Assembly (NCBI GenBank): GCA_963825635.1
Contig: CAWGTU010000003.1
Span: forward strand, 248,001-312,000
Length of the DNA: 64,000 nucleotides
Reading direction: 5' to 3'
From: JAOUEA01 sp963825635
GTDB lineage: Bacteria; Actinomycetota; UBA4738; HRBIN12
Both the position numbers and the translations under genes were made by a program. Below are positions 24,580 through 32,218 of this stretch, piece by piece (within the stretch, counting starts at the first letter, position 1; the number at the start of each line of letters is the position of its first letter). The notes under the pieces were generated by a model. It had not been told where the DNA came from, did no database searches, and saw only the letters and a program-made list of their open reading frames with translations.

Positions 24580-25341
24580 CTACCCCAGCGGCTTCACGCC
24601 TCGCACGATCGCGCCGTGCATGCCGTCGGTGAGCTCGTGGGTGGCCACGATCTCGATCTCGCCGAAGCCCGCCCGCTCGAGCTCGGCTCGGTACTCGGCG
24701 AACGAGAGCGCTCCCGCGATGCATCCCACGTAGGAGCCGCGCTCGGCCCGGTCGGCCGGGGTCAGGTGGTCGTCGGCCACGACATCGCTGATCCCGACAC
24801 GCCCCCCGGGTCGCAACACGCGAAACATCTCGTCGACCACGCGGGGCTTGTCGGTCGAGAGGTTGATCACGCAGTTCGAGATCACCACGTCGACGCTCTG
24901 CTCGGGCAACGGGATCTCCTCGATGAACCCCTGCAGGAACTCGACGTTCTCCGCGCCCGCCTTCCGCGCGTTCTCTCGGGCGAGCGTCAGCATCTCGTCG
25001 GTCATGTCGAGGCCGTAGGCCTTCCCGGTCGGGCCGACACGCTGAGCGGACAGCAGCACGTCGATGCCTCCGCCCGAACCCAGATCCAGCACCGTCTCGC
25101 CCTCGCGCAGCTCGGCGACCGCGGTCGGGTTGCCGCACCCCATGCTCGCCAGCACCGCCTCTTCGGGCAGGTCGGCTCGGGTGGTCACGTCGTAGAGGGC
25201 GACGCCGAGGCCGTCCTCGGGCGCGCACCCGCCGGCACAGCTCGTGATGTCGGGCCCGTTGTCGTCGGCGGCCCGCCCGGTCGCGACCACCTTGGCCGCG
25301 GCCGCGTACCGATCGCGGACCTCGTCGCGCAACTCGCTCAT
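24580..25341 (-). CDS. arsM: arsenite methyltransferase
   Basis: SAM-dependent methylation of As(III), a detoxification route giving volatile or exportable methylarsenicals. 253 residues. SAM site VLDLGSGGGIDVLLSA (85-100). Conserved arsenic-binding cysteines appear at Cys157 (VISNCVINL) and Cys207 (GSYVGCIAGAL), with further cysteines at 35, 39 (CAGGC) and 69 (MGCGNP). ATG 25341 overlaps the arsR stop (ATGA), so the pair is a coupled arsRM operon. No arsenite pump, reductase or ArsP lies in the window. Confidence 0.93.
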   Translation of the reverse strand: MSELRDEVRDRYAAAAKVVATGRAADDNGPDITSCAGGCAPEDGLGVALYDVTTRADLPEEAVLASMGCGNPTAVAELREGETVLDLGSGGGIDVLLSAQRVGPTGKAYGLDMTDEMLTLARENARKAGAENVEFLQGFIEEIPLPEQSVDVVISNCVINLSTDKPRVVDEMFRVLRPGGRVGISDVVADDHLTPADRAERGSYVGCIAGALSFAEYRAELERAGFGEIEIVATHELTDGMHGAIVRGVKPLG

Positions 25342-25700
25342 CGTTCCGCTCCTTCCCCGAAGCGCAGCACCTCGCCGAGCCGTCGGATCGCGTCGTGTCG
25401 CAGGGAGTAGTAAGCCCACACCCCGCGCTGCTCCCTCGTGAGGAGGCCCGCATCGACCAGCTTGCGCATGTGGTGGCTGACCGTGGGCTGCGACAGCCCG
25501 AGGAACTCGGTCAGGTCGCACACGCACACCGCCTCCCGCGCGGTGGCGAGCAGGTTCACGATGCGGACCCGATGGGGGTCGCCGAGCGCCTTGAAGAGCG
25601 ATGCGATCGTCGCGGCCTCGTCCGACGTCATGTCGTCGGCGGCGATCGGCACGCAGCACTGGGCCGGCGCCTCCACCACCCCGATCTGCGTGGCCACCAT
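25338..25700 (-). CDS. arsR: ArsR-family arsenic-responsive repressor
   Basis: Winged-helix repressor of 120 residues. The metal-sensing CxC motif lies in AVCVCDLTEFLGLSQPTVSHHM at the start of the recognition helices, as in classical ArsR; an extra CC pair sits near the N terminus (PAQCCVP). ATG 25700 has GGGAGGAG upstream; the longer frame would run through the operator. Expected to repress its own promoter and release on As(III), switching on arsM. Two matching inverted repeats lie just upstream. Confidence 0.93.
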   Translation of the reverse strand: MVATQIGVVEAPAQCCVPIAADDMTSDEAATIASLFKALGDPHRVRIVNLLATAREAVCVCDLTEFLGLSQPTVSHHMRKLVDAGLLTREQRGVWAYYSLRHDAIRRLGEVLRFGEGAER

Positions 25701-25720
25701 CGCTCCTCCCCTGCTCGTAC

Positions 25721-25780
25721 ATCGACGTATGTCGATCTCTATCCACGAGAAGGCTGCCATATCCATCGACGATCGTCAAT
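25721..25780 (-). promoter_or_regulatory. arsRM promoter region with twin ArsR-type operators
   Basis: ATCGAC-GTAT-GTCGAT (25721-25736) is a perfect inverted repeat and ATCGAC-GATC-GTCAAT (25765-25780) a one-mismatch copy with the same 4-bp spacer, 44 bp centre to centre. The shape (ATC...GAT half-sites around a short spacer) is that of known ArsR boxes. On the minus strand the distal box contains TTGACG, a -35-like hexamer. The proximal box lies next to the arsR ribosome-binding site. No clear -10 could be fixed. Confidence 0.65.
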
Positions 25781-25826
25781 GTCTCGTCGAGGTGGGACGG
25801 AGGCGGTCCATGGGAGGATGTCACCC

Positions 25827-26081
25827 ATGAACGAGGGACTCGTCCAGGTGTTCGCGAGCGGAGACACGGTGGCCGGCGAGATGATGCGTGGCCGGCTCGA
25901 GGCGGAAGGCATCGCCGCCATGCTCAAGGGGGACGGCGAAGGCCCCTACCGAGCGGGTCCCGTCTACGTCTGGGTGCCGGCCGAAGACGAACCGGCCGCG
26001 AGGGAGATCGTGGCAGCGGTGAGCTCGGGTGCCTACGCGCTCGACGAGGACTTCGAGGAACCGGGCGAGCCCACCACCTGA
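25827..26081 (+). CDS. DUF2007-like small protein
   Basis: An 84-residue protein divergent from arsR. MNEGLVQVFASGDTVAGEMMRGRLEAEGIAAML followed by GPVYVWVPAEDEPAAREIVAA matches the ferredoxin-like DUF2007 (putative signal-transducing) pattern: an N-terminal strand, an ARMLLESEGI-like helix and a VpeedaerA-like C terminus. GGGAGG precedes the ATG by 9 nt; the longer frame upstream is a shadow of arsR. The short acidic tail (DEDFEEPGEP) is extra. Its 3' end converges on rtcB with a 10-bp gap. Function unknown. Confidence 0.8.
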   Translation: MNEGLVQVFASGDTVAGEMMRGRLEAEGIAAMLKGDGEGPYRAGPVYVWVPAEDEPAAREIVAAVSSGAYALDEDFEEPGEPTT

Positions 26082-26091
26082 GCCGGGTCGG

Positions 26092-27181
26092 TCACAGGAG
26101 CGACGTGCGCCTGCCGTGCCGCGCCCGCCGCGCCCCCTCGACCCCCTTGTAGTTCGCGAGCCCCTCGAGCTCGTGTTCCACCTCGACGAGGTCGGCCTGA
26201 TCGCGCATCACGACGTCGATCGGCTTGTACGCGTCGGGGTGCTCGTCGAGCAGCGCCACGGCGTCGGATGCCTGCCAGGAGCGACCCGCCATGCGGGCCT
26301 CGAACGACTCGATCGAGAGAGCCCTGCGTGCCTTGGTCCGGCTCATGCGGCGGCCGGCTCCGTGCGCGGACGAGCGGTACGAGGCCTCGTTGCCGAGCCC
26401 CCGCACGACGTAGGAACGCTGCCCCATGCTGCCCGGCACCAGTCCCCGGTCGCCCACGTCCGCGCGGATCGCACCCTTGCGCGTGATCCACAGGCGTCGC
26501 CCCCCGACCTCTTCGAGCTCGGTGTAGTTGTGATGGCAGTTGACCTCGTCGGTCGCGTGGATCTCTCGCCCGAGCTCGGACTCGAGCTCGCGATGGGTGG
26601 CCACGAGGAGTTGCCGTCGGTTCTCACGCGCGTAGCGCTGGGACCACCCCAGATCGCGGATGTAGGTGTCGAACTCGGGTGTGCCCTGCTGGAGCCAGGC
26701 CAGCTCCGGATCCTCGAGCCTCGTGCCGAGTCCCTCGTGCAGGCGCCGGGCGACCTTCGTGTGCAGCGTGGCGAGTTGGTTCCCGCCCCCACGCGACCCG
26801 GAGTGCAGCAGGATCCAGACGGCGCCCTGCTCGTCGACCGCCAGCTCGACGAAGTGGTTGCCCGAGCCCCGCGGGCACGCTGCGTCGCATCCGATCCACC
26901 CACCCGTCCAGGCCCCGGTCGGGCAGCCGGTCGACGCGGAGATCGAGCCGGCGGGCGGCCATGCCGCACCCGATGTCGACCCCGACCGCCGACGGGATCA
27001 CCGCGGTCTCGGTCGCGATCACGGACCCGATCGTCGCGCCCATGCCGAGGTGGGCGTCGGGCATCAGGGCGATGTGGCCCGAGACGATCGGGAGCCGAGC
27101 GGTGCGTTCGGCCTGCTCGCGCGTGTTCTCGTCGAGCTCGCTCGCCCAACTGAGCACGCCGGGGGCGATCTCGTGAGGCAT
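26092..27181 (-). pseudogene. rtcB: RtcB-type RNA ligase, internally deleted and frameshifted
   Basis: RtcB joins RNA 2',3'-cyclic phosphate or 3'-phosphate ends to 5'-OH ends (RNA repair). The first part, from ATG 27181 to about 26866, encodes MPHEIAPGVLSWASEL through GVDIGCGMAARRLDLRV to MRRSVPAGLG. The second part, in another frame from about 26870 to the stop, encodes GSGNHFVELAV, LLHSGSRGGGNQLATLH, VNCHHNYTEL and the guanylated-His motif SSAHGAGRRMSR. Compared with relatives, roughly 45-50 residues between the two are missing and the frame changes at the junction. All catalytic motifs outside the gap remain. Either a true pseudogene or an assembly collapse. Confidence 0.82.
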
Positions 27182-27237
27182 CGCGCCGTTCGTCCTCCCG
27201 TCTGCTCCGGGTCGCGGTGCCCGAAGCGCGCGGAGGA

Positions 27238-27636
27238 TCAGCGCTTCGAGTACTGCGGCGCCTTGCGGGCCTTCTTGAGGCCGTACTTGCGGCGTTCCTT
27301 CTCGCGCGCGTCGCGCGTGAGGAACCCCTCGGCCTTCATCTGCCCTCGCAGCTCGGGAACGAGCTCGATCAGGGCGCGGGCGATGCCGAGCCGGATCGCG
27401 CCCGCCTGCCCGCTGACGCCGCCGCCACGGATCGTAGCGATCACGTCGTAGTCCTTCTCGCGTTCGCACAGGCGCAGCGGCGACACCGCCACCATGCGGT
27501 GCACGCGGGTCGGGAAGTACTCCTCGAGGCTGCGCCCGTTGATGTCGAACTCGCCCGAGCCGGGCACGAGGCGCACCCGGGCCACGGCCTCCTTGCGGCG
27601 GCCGGTCGTGATCTTCACGGGGGTCACTGCTGCCAC
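27238..27636 (-). CDS. rpsI: 30S ribosomal protein S9
   Basis: Small-subunit protein uS9 of 132 residues, with TGRRKEAVARVRLVPG near the N terminus and the conserved C-terminal RREKYGLKKARKAPQYSKR-like tail, whose final Lys-Arg reaches the P-site tRNA. GTG 27636 is taken as the start; GAGGAG upstream is within the last codons of the rplM extension. Follows rplM as in nearly all bacteria; the two are co-transcribed from the rplM promoter. Confidence 0.97.
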   Translation of the reverse strand: MAAVTPVKITTGRRKEAVARVRLVPGSGEFDINGRSLEEYFPTRVHRMVAVSPLRLCEREKDYDVIATIRGGGVSGQAGAIRLGIARALIELVPELRGQMKAEGFLTRDAREKERRKYGLKKARKAPQYSKR

Positions 27637-27640
27637 GTGC

Positions 27641-27863
27641 TCACTCCTCGGTGGTGTCGGTCGTCTTCTTCGCCGCCGGCTTCGCGGCCGCGGTCTTCTT
27701 CGCCGTGGTCTTCTTCGCCGTGGTCTTCTTCGCGGTCGCAGGCTTCTTGGCCGTCGTGGCTTCTTGGCTGCCGGCTTCTTGACTGCCGGCTTCTCGGCTG
27801 CGGGCTCGACGGTGGCCTCGTCGGCAACCTCGGGCTCGTCGCCCGAGGTCAGGTGGCGGGTCT
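27641..27863 (-). other. Lys/Ala-rich C-terminal extension of L13, out of frame
   Basis: Between the L13 stop and rpsI the DNA still looks coding. One frame reads PAWEGLPTPKPVTELKTRHL and continues through EPAAEKPAVKKPAAKK. A second reads TTAKKPATAKKTTAKK, then PAAKKTTDTTEE, and ends at 27641, 4 nt before the rpsI start and overlapping its SD. Two single-base gains, one in the C5 run near 27910 and one near 27755, would restore one L13 ORF of about 234 residues ending there. Lys/Ala repeats of this kind resemble histone-H1-like tails. Sequencing indels or decay of the tail are the choices. Confidence 0.7.
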
Positions 27864-28343
27864 TCAGCTCGGTGACCGGCTTCGGGGTCGGGAGACCCTC
27901 CCACGCCGGGGGCGGCCGAGCGTGTAGTCGACCGGCTGCTGCGCGGCGTGCGGGTGTTCGGCCCCGCCCACGACGTGCAGCTTGCGGATCATCGACCGTC
28001 CGAGTCGGTTCTTCGGAAGCATGCCCCTGATCGCCTTCTCGACGGCGAACACCGGCCGCGTGCTCATCAGCTCGTCGTACCGGGTCGCCGTGATGCCGCC
28101 CGGGTACCCGGAGTGGCGATACGCGAACTTCTTCGTCTCCTTGCCGCCGGTGAGCACGACCTTGTCGGCGTTGACGATGATCACGTGATCGCCGGTGTCC
28201 ATGTGTGGTGCGAAGATCGGCTTGTGCTTGCCGCGCAACAATGCTGCGGCTTCGGACGCGACGCGGCCCAGCACCTTGTCGCTGGCGTCGATGACGTACC
28301 AGCGGCGCTCGATGTGCTCAGGCTTCGGAGAGTAGGTCTTCAT
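27864..28343 (-). CDS. rplM: 50S ribosomal protein L13
   Basis: Large-subunit assembly protein uL13. MKTYSPKPEHIERRWYVIDA at the N terminus and GMLPKNRLGRSMIRKLHVV plus HPHAAQQPVDYTLG at the end of the fold (about residue 143) are typical. The last 16 residues (RPRRGRVSRPRSRSPS) are not ribosomal-like and come from a frame change in a run of five C. The intended continuation is the downstream Lys/Ala-rich extension. The ribosomal domain itself is complete, so function is not in doubt. Confidence 0.93.
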   Translation of the reverse strand: MKTYSPKPEHIERRWYVIDASDKVLGRVASEAAALLRGKHKPIFAPHMDTGDHVIIVNADKVVLTGGKETKKFAYRHSGYPGGITATRYDELMSTRPVFAVEKAIRGMLPKNRLGRSMIRKLHVVGGAEHPHAAQQPVDYTLGRPRRGRVSRPRSRSPS

Positions 28344-28385
28344 AGGACGTGGATATCGGCCAGGAAGGCTCCCGGCCGACGCACC

Positions 28386-28415
28386 AGACTACCTGTGGGA
28401 TCCGTCGGGCGTCAA
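28386..28415 (-). promoter_or_regulatory. rplM-rpsI promoter
   Basis: On the minus strand TTGACG (28415-28410) and TAGTCT (28391-28386) are 18 bp apart. The -35 element overlaps the truA stop codon (CTTTGACG). The predicted start is about 35 nt before the rplM ATG. A good sigma-70-type match for this genome. Confidence 0.6.
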
Positions 28416-29191
28416 AGCTCGACACCGATCGGCGCTCGCCGGCGTCCGTAGAAGACGCGCTCGAGCGTGAGACCGTGCGACGGAGCGATCTGGAACGCGG
28501 CGGCGCGATCGCGGGCCTCGAGGATCGCGGGGAGCCCGTCGGGAGGGACCTTGCCCTCACCGACCGCGACCAGGGTGCCGGTGAGCGCGCGCACCATCTG
28601 GTGCAGGAACGCGTTCGCGCGGAAGCCGAGCTCGAGGCGCTCCCCCTTCAGGGCGACGCTCACGCGCTGCAGGTGTCGCACGGTCGACCTCCCGGGGCCC
28701 GGGTGCCGGCAGAACGACGCGAAGTCGCGCTCTCCGACGAGGTGCCGCGCAGCCGCGCGCATCGCCCGCACGTCCGGGGTGCAGGGGTGGTGCCACACGT
28801 ACCGAGCCGTGAACGGGTCGGGGGTCTCCCCGACGTCGATCCGGTAGCGGTACTCGCGAGCGGTGGCCGAGAACCGCGCGTCGAACCCCTCCGCCGCTTC
28901 CTCGACCGCGAGCACCACCACCTCGGGTGCGAGCCGGCCGTTCACCGCGTCGCGGATCGACCCCGCGTCGCGGGACGATGTCGTGGTGAACGACGCGACC
29001 TGCCCACGTGCGTGCACGCCCGCGTCGGTCCTGCCCGCGACGGACAGCTTCACGGGCCGGGTGAGGACGACCTCCAGCGCGTCGGTCAAGGAACGCTCGA
29101 CGGTGCGGATCGAGGGGTCACGCTGCGTCGCCCAGCCTCGGAAGCCCGTGCCGTCGTAGGCGAGCAGCATCCGGATCGTCCGCTGGTTCAT
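28412..29191 (-). CDS. truA: tRNA pseudouridine synthase A
   Basis: Isomerises U38-U40 in tRNA anticodon arms. 259 residues from ATG 29191: MLLAYDGTGFRGWATQ at the N terminus, catalytic Asp in VAGRTDAGVHARGQVASF, the ATAREYRYRI strand, and the C-terminal FRANAFLHQMVRALTGTLVAVGEG motif. The upstream extension of the frame is not homologous. A cupredoxin gene on the other strand and a terminator separate it from rplQ, which it usually follows directly in actinobacteria. Confidence 0.95.
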   Translation of the reverse strand: MNQRTIRMLLAYDGTGFRGWATQRDPSIRTVERSLTDALEVVLTRPVKLSVAGRTDAGVHARGQVASFTTTSSRDAGSIRDAVNGRLAPEVVVLAVEEAAEGFDARFSATAREYRYRIDVGETPDPFTARYVWHHPCTPDVRAMRAAARHLVGERDFASFCRHPGPGRSTVRHLQRVSVALKGERLELGFRANAFLHQMVRALTGTLVAVGEGKVPPDGLPAILEARDRAAAFQIAPSHGLTLERVFYGRRRAPIGVEL

Positions 29192-29310
29192 CGTCGGGAG
29201 TATGGTCGACGACGGCCCTATCGGGAGGGGCCGGACGGCACGTTCGCGAACCCCCTCTCCGATGGAGGCTCCAACGAGAGGCCCCGCTCGGGGGCCGGAG
29301 GGAGGGACGC

Positions 29311-29796
29311 ATGAGTCCACGCATCCTGCCACGCACGATCGCCTTCGGGGCGACGTTGCTGATGGCGATCGTGTTGTTGCCTGCGTGTGGCGGCGACGAC
29401 GACGGCGGGGGGGACGGTGGTGACGGCGGATCGGTCACCATCACGCTGCAGGAGTTCGCGGTCTCGGCCGACCCGGCGTCGGTCCCGGCCGGATCCGTGA
29501 CGTTCGACGTCACGAACGACGGACCCGAGGATGTCCACGAGTTCGTCGTGATCAAGACCGACCTCGCTCCCACGGACCTCCCGACCGACGAGGACGGGGC
29601 CGTGCTCGAGGATGGTGAGGGCATGGAGGTCGTCGACGAGATCGAAGACATCCCCGTCGGCGAGAGCCAGTCGCTCACGGTCGATCTCGAGGCCGGTGCG
29701 TACGCCTTGATCTGCAACATCGTCCAGGAGGAGGACGACGGCACGCTCGAGGCGCACTACGCCGAAGGCATGCGCACGGGCTTCACGGTCGAGTAG
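29311..29796 (+). CDS. cupredoxin-like lipoprotein
   Basis: A 161-residue exported protein. The signal peptide ends in a lipobox (LLPAC, Cys26), followed by a Gly/Asp-rich linker. The mature domain is a plastocyanin/azurin-type fold with likely copper ligands His76 (DVHEFVV), Cys135 (YALICNI), His149 and Met154 (AHYAEGM), which would make a type-1 copper centre. Probably carries electrons or binds copper on the outer face of the membrane. GGAGGGAGGG precedes the ATG; a GGCCCC/GGGGCC hairpin (29280-29295) sits just before it. It interrupts the usual truA-rplQ neighbourhood. Confidence 0.85.
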   Translation: MSPRILPRTIAFGATLLMAIVLLPACGGDDDGGGDGGDGGSVTITLQEFAVSADPASVPAGSVTFDVTNDGPEDVHEFVVIKTDLAPTDLPTDEDGAVLEDGEGMEVVDEIEDIPVGESQSLTVDLEAGAYALICNIVQEEDDGTLEAHYAEGMRTGFTVE

Positions 29797-29812
29797 CGGC
29801 AGGTGGAACGCG

Positions 29813-29841
29813 TGAGGCCGGGGCTCGATGCCCCGGCCTCA
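29813..29841. terminator. bidirectional terminator between the cupredoxin gene and rplQ
   Basis: A perfect 12-bp stem (TGAGGCCGGGGC / GCCCCGGCCTCA) with a TCGAT loop lies in the 74-bp gap between convergent genes. No T tract on either side, but position and stability make it a good intrinsic terminator for both the cupredoxin gene and the alpha operon. Confidence 0.75.
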
Positions 29842-29870
29842 TCGCAGCGTCGCTCTCGCGGAGACCAGGT

Positions 29871-30233
29871 TCAGTCGCCGCGCTCCACCAGCTCGATGCG
29901 CGCCATCGGCGCGGCGTCGCCCTTGCGCGGGCCGAGCTTCAGGATGCGCGTGTACCCCCCGTTGCGGCCCTCGAAGCGCGGTCCGATCTCGTGGAAGAGG
30001 CGCGCGACGACGTCGCGATCGGGGATGTCCTTGAGCACGTCCCGACGTGCGGCGAGGTCGCCCCTCTTCGCCTTCGTGATCAGCTTCTCGGCGTACGGGC
30101 GGAGCGCCTTGGCCTTGGCCTCGGTGGTGTCGATCGCCTCGTGCGTGAACAGCTGGACGGCCAGCGTGGAGAGCAGCAGGCGCTGGTGGCCGGGGTTCGA
30201 GCCGAGGCGAGGGCCCTTCTTGGGCTTGGGCAC
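29871..30233 (-). CDS. rplQ: 50S ribosomal protein L17
   Basis: Large-subunit protein bL17, 120 residues. LGSNPGHQRLLLSTLAVQLFTHEAIDTTEAKAKALRPYAEKLITKAKRG is the conserved N-terminal half, with GGYTRILKLGPRKGDAAPMARIELV at the C terminus. Last gene of the alpha operon, 3 nt after rpoA and followed by the bidirectional hairpin. Confidence 0.97.
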   Translation of the reverse strand: MPKPKKGPRLGSNPGHQRLLLSTLAVQLFTHEAIDTTEAKAKALRPYAEKLITKAKRGDLAARRDVLKDIPDRDVVARLFHEIGPRFEGRNGGYTRILKLGPRKGDAAPMARIELVERGD

Positions 30234-30236
30234 CGG

Positions 30237-31166
30237 CTACTCCTCCCGCAGTCCGAGACCCAGCTCCTCGAGCTTGGCCTTCACCTCGTCGATCGACTTC
30301 TGGCCGAAGTTGCGGATGTCCATCAGCTCGGACTCGCTCTTGAGGATCACGTCGCCGACCGAGTTGATGCCCTCGCGCTTCAGGCAGTTGTAGGAGCGAA
30401 CCGACAGGTTCAGCTCCTCGATCGTGATCTGGTAGTCGCCGGGTAGCTCGTCGTCCTCGGCCGGGCCGACGGTGACGCTCGCCGCCTCGGCGAGCTCGCT
30501 GAAGAGCGTGACCAGCTCCTGCAGGGTGCCGCCCGCCGACGCCACGGCCTCGCGTGGGGTGACCGACCCGTCGGTCTCCACGTCGAGGATCAGGCGGTCG
30601 CGGTCGGTCATCTGCTCGACGCGCGTGTTCTCGACCGTGTAGCTCACCTTGCGCACCGGCGAGAAGATCGAGTCGACGGGGATCACGCCGATCGGATCGC
30701 GTGGCTTCTTGTTCTTGTCGGCCATGCGGTAGCCGACCCCGCGCTCGACCGTCATCTCCATCTCGAGGCCCGCGCCCTTGCCGAGCGTGGCGATGTGCAG
30801 CTCGGGGTTCAGGATCTCGACGCCCGCGGGCGGCGCGATGTCGCCGGCGGTGACCTCGGCCGGCCCCTTGGCCTTGAGGTAGACCGTGGTCGGCTCCTCG
30901 AGCTCGGAGCGAGCCACCAGCTCCTTCAGGTTCAGGATGATGTCGGTGACGTCCTCGGTCACCTTCGGGATCGTCGAGAACTCGTGCAGCACGCCGTCGA
31001 TCCGCACCGACGAGATGGCGGCGCCGGGGATGGACGAGAGCAGCGTGCGGCGGAGCGAGTTGCCGACGGTGTAGCCGAACCCGGGCTCGAGCGGCTCGAT
31101 CGCGAACCGGGAGCGGGTCGGCGAGACGATCTCCTCGGAGATCTGGGGCCTCGCGACGATGAACAT
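30237..31166 (-). CDS. rpoA: RNA polymerase alpha subunit
   Basis: 309 residues. N-terminal dimerisation domain with FAIEPLEPGFGYTVGNSLRRTLLSSIPGAAI and a C-terminal helix-hairpin domain (IEELNLSVRSYNCLKREGINSVGDVI to LMDIRNFGQKSIDEVKAKL) that contacts UP elements and activators. rpsD is not between it and rpsK, as in Streptomyces and unlike Mycobacterium. A 90-bp gap with a hairpin separates it from rpsK. Confidence 0.97.
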   Translation of the reverse strand: MFIVARPQISEEIVSPTRSRFAIEPLEPGFGYTVGNSLRRTLLSSIPGAAISSVRIDGVLHEFSTIPKVTEDVTDIILNLKELVARSELEEPTTVYLKAKGPAEVTAGDIAPPAGVEILNPELHIATLGKGAGLEMEMTVERGVGYRMADKNKKPRDPIGVIPVDSIFSPVRKVSYTVENTRVEQMTDRDRLILDVETDGSVTPREAVASAGGTLQELVTLFSELAEAASVTVGPAEDDELPGDYQITIEELNLSVRSYNCLKREGINSVGDVILKSESELMDIRNFGQKSIDEVKAKLEELGLGLREE

Positions 31167-31221
31167 GCGGTGGTTCCCTCCTTCGGCGGGGGATCAACCA
31201 TTCCTACCCCGCGTCGTCTGT

Positions 31222-31243
31222 CCCGCGGAACGTTCTCCGCGGG
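31222..31243. promoter_or_regulatory. hairpin in the rpsK-rpoA spacer
   Basis: CCCGCGGA-ACGTTC-TCCGCGGG, an 8-bp stem and 6-nt loop, lies in the 90-bp space upstream of rpoA where rpsD would be in other bacteria. It could attenuate or process the alpha-operon transcript. No promoter was convincing here. Confidence 0.4.
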
Positions 31244-31256
31244 TGTGCGCCTCGGG

Positions 31257-31649
31257 TCAGACCCGGCGGCGCTTGCGCGGCCGGCAGCCGTTGTGCGGCA
31301 CCGGCGTCACATCCTGGATGCCCGTGACCTCGAGCCCCGCGGCGGCGAGCGATCGGATCGCGGTCTCACGGCCCGAACCGGGGCCCTTCACGAAGACGTC
31401 GACCTTCTGCAGGCCGTGCTCCTGCGCGGCGCGGGCGGCCTTCTCGGCGGCGAGCTGCGCGGCGAACGGCGTCGACTTGCGCGACCCCTTGAAGCCGACG
31501 TTGCCCGCGCTCGCCCACGACACCGTGTTCCCTTGCAGGTCGGTGATCGTCACGATCGTGTTGTTGAACGTCGACTTGATGTGGGCCTGGCCGTGGACGA
31601 CGTTCTTCTTCTCGCGGCGCTTGGTCTTCTTGGCCTTGGGCTTCGCCAT
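31257..31649 (-). CDS. rpsK: 30S ribosomal protein S11
   Basis: uS11 of 130 residues, in the platform of the small subunit. GQAHIKSTFNNTIVTITDLQGNTVSWASAG, KSTPFAAQLAAEKAA and the C-terminal IQDVTPVPHNGCRPRKRRRV are all standard. The basic N-terminal stretch is typical. 24 nt after rpsM. Confidence 0.97.
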   Translation of the reverse strand: MAKPKAKKTKRREKKNVVHGQAHIKSTFNNTIVTITDLQGNTVSWASAGNVGFKGSRKSTPFAAQLAAEKAARAAQEHGLQKVDVFVKGPGSGRETAIRSLAAAGLEVTGIQDVTPVPHNGCRPRKRRRV

Positions 31650-31673
31650 GCGTGTGCAGCTCCTCGCTGTGCC

Positions 31674-32054
31674 TTACTTCTTGGTCGCCTTCTTCTTGCC
31701 GGCGATCGCCTTCTTCGGACCCTTGCGCGTGCGGGCGTTCGTGTGGGTGCGCTGGCCGCGCACCGGGAGCGCGCGGCGGTGCCGCACGCCCTGGTAGCAG
31801 CCGATCTCGATCTTGCGCTTGATGTCCTGGGCCACCTCGCGGCGCAGGTCACCCTCGACCTTGAAGTTCGCGTCGATGTACGCACGGATCTTCAGCACCT
31901 CGTCCTCGGAGAGGTCACGGACCTTGGTGGCGCCCTCGACCCCCGAGCCGGCCACGATCGCCTGGGCCCCCGGGGTGCCGATGCCGTAGATGTAGGTCAG
32001 CGCGATGTCGAGCCGCTTGTCGCGCGGAAGGTCGACGCCTGCGATACGTGCCAC
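31674..32054 (-). CDS. rpsM: 30S ribosomal protein S13
   Basis: uS13 of 126 residues, contacts the A- and P-site tRNAs from the head. MARIAGVDLPRDKRLDIALTYIYGIG at the N terminus and GVRHRRALPVRGQRTHTNARTRKGPKK near the C terminus are family hallmarks; the Lys-rich end reaches tRNA. First of the promoter-distal alpha-operon genes after rpmJ. Confidence 0.97.
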   Translation of the reverse strand: MARIAGVDLPRDKRLDIALTYIYGIGTPGAQAIVAGSGVEGATKVRDLSEDEVLKIRAYIDANFKVEGDLRREVAQDIKRKIEIGCYQGVRHRRALPVRGQRTHTNARTRKGPKKAIAGKKKATKK

Positions 32055-32076
32055 TGGACGGTCCCCTCTTCCTCGG

Positions 32077-32190
32077 TCAGCCTTGGCGCTGCTTGTGCCG
32101 CGGGTTCGTGCAGATGACGAGGATCTTGCCCCGGCGCCGGATCACGCGGCAGCGATCACAGATCCTCTTGACGCTGGGTCGAACCTTCAT
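32077..32190 (-). CDS. rpmJ: 50S ribosomal protein L36
   Basis: bL36 of 37 residues: MKVRPSVKRICDRCRVIRR is followed by GKILVICTNPRHKQRQG. Cys11, Cys14, Cys27 and His32 form the zinc site of the C+ form, so this is the zinc-dependent paralogue. AGGAG lies about 11 nt before the ATG. Sits between infA and rpsM as in other actinobacteria. Confidence 0.96.
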   Translation of the reverse strand: MKVRPSVKRICDRCRVIRRRGKILVICTNPRHKQRQG

Positions 32191-32218
32191 CTGCTCAGAT
32201 CTCCTACTTCTCTACTTC

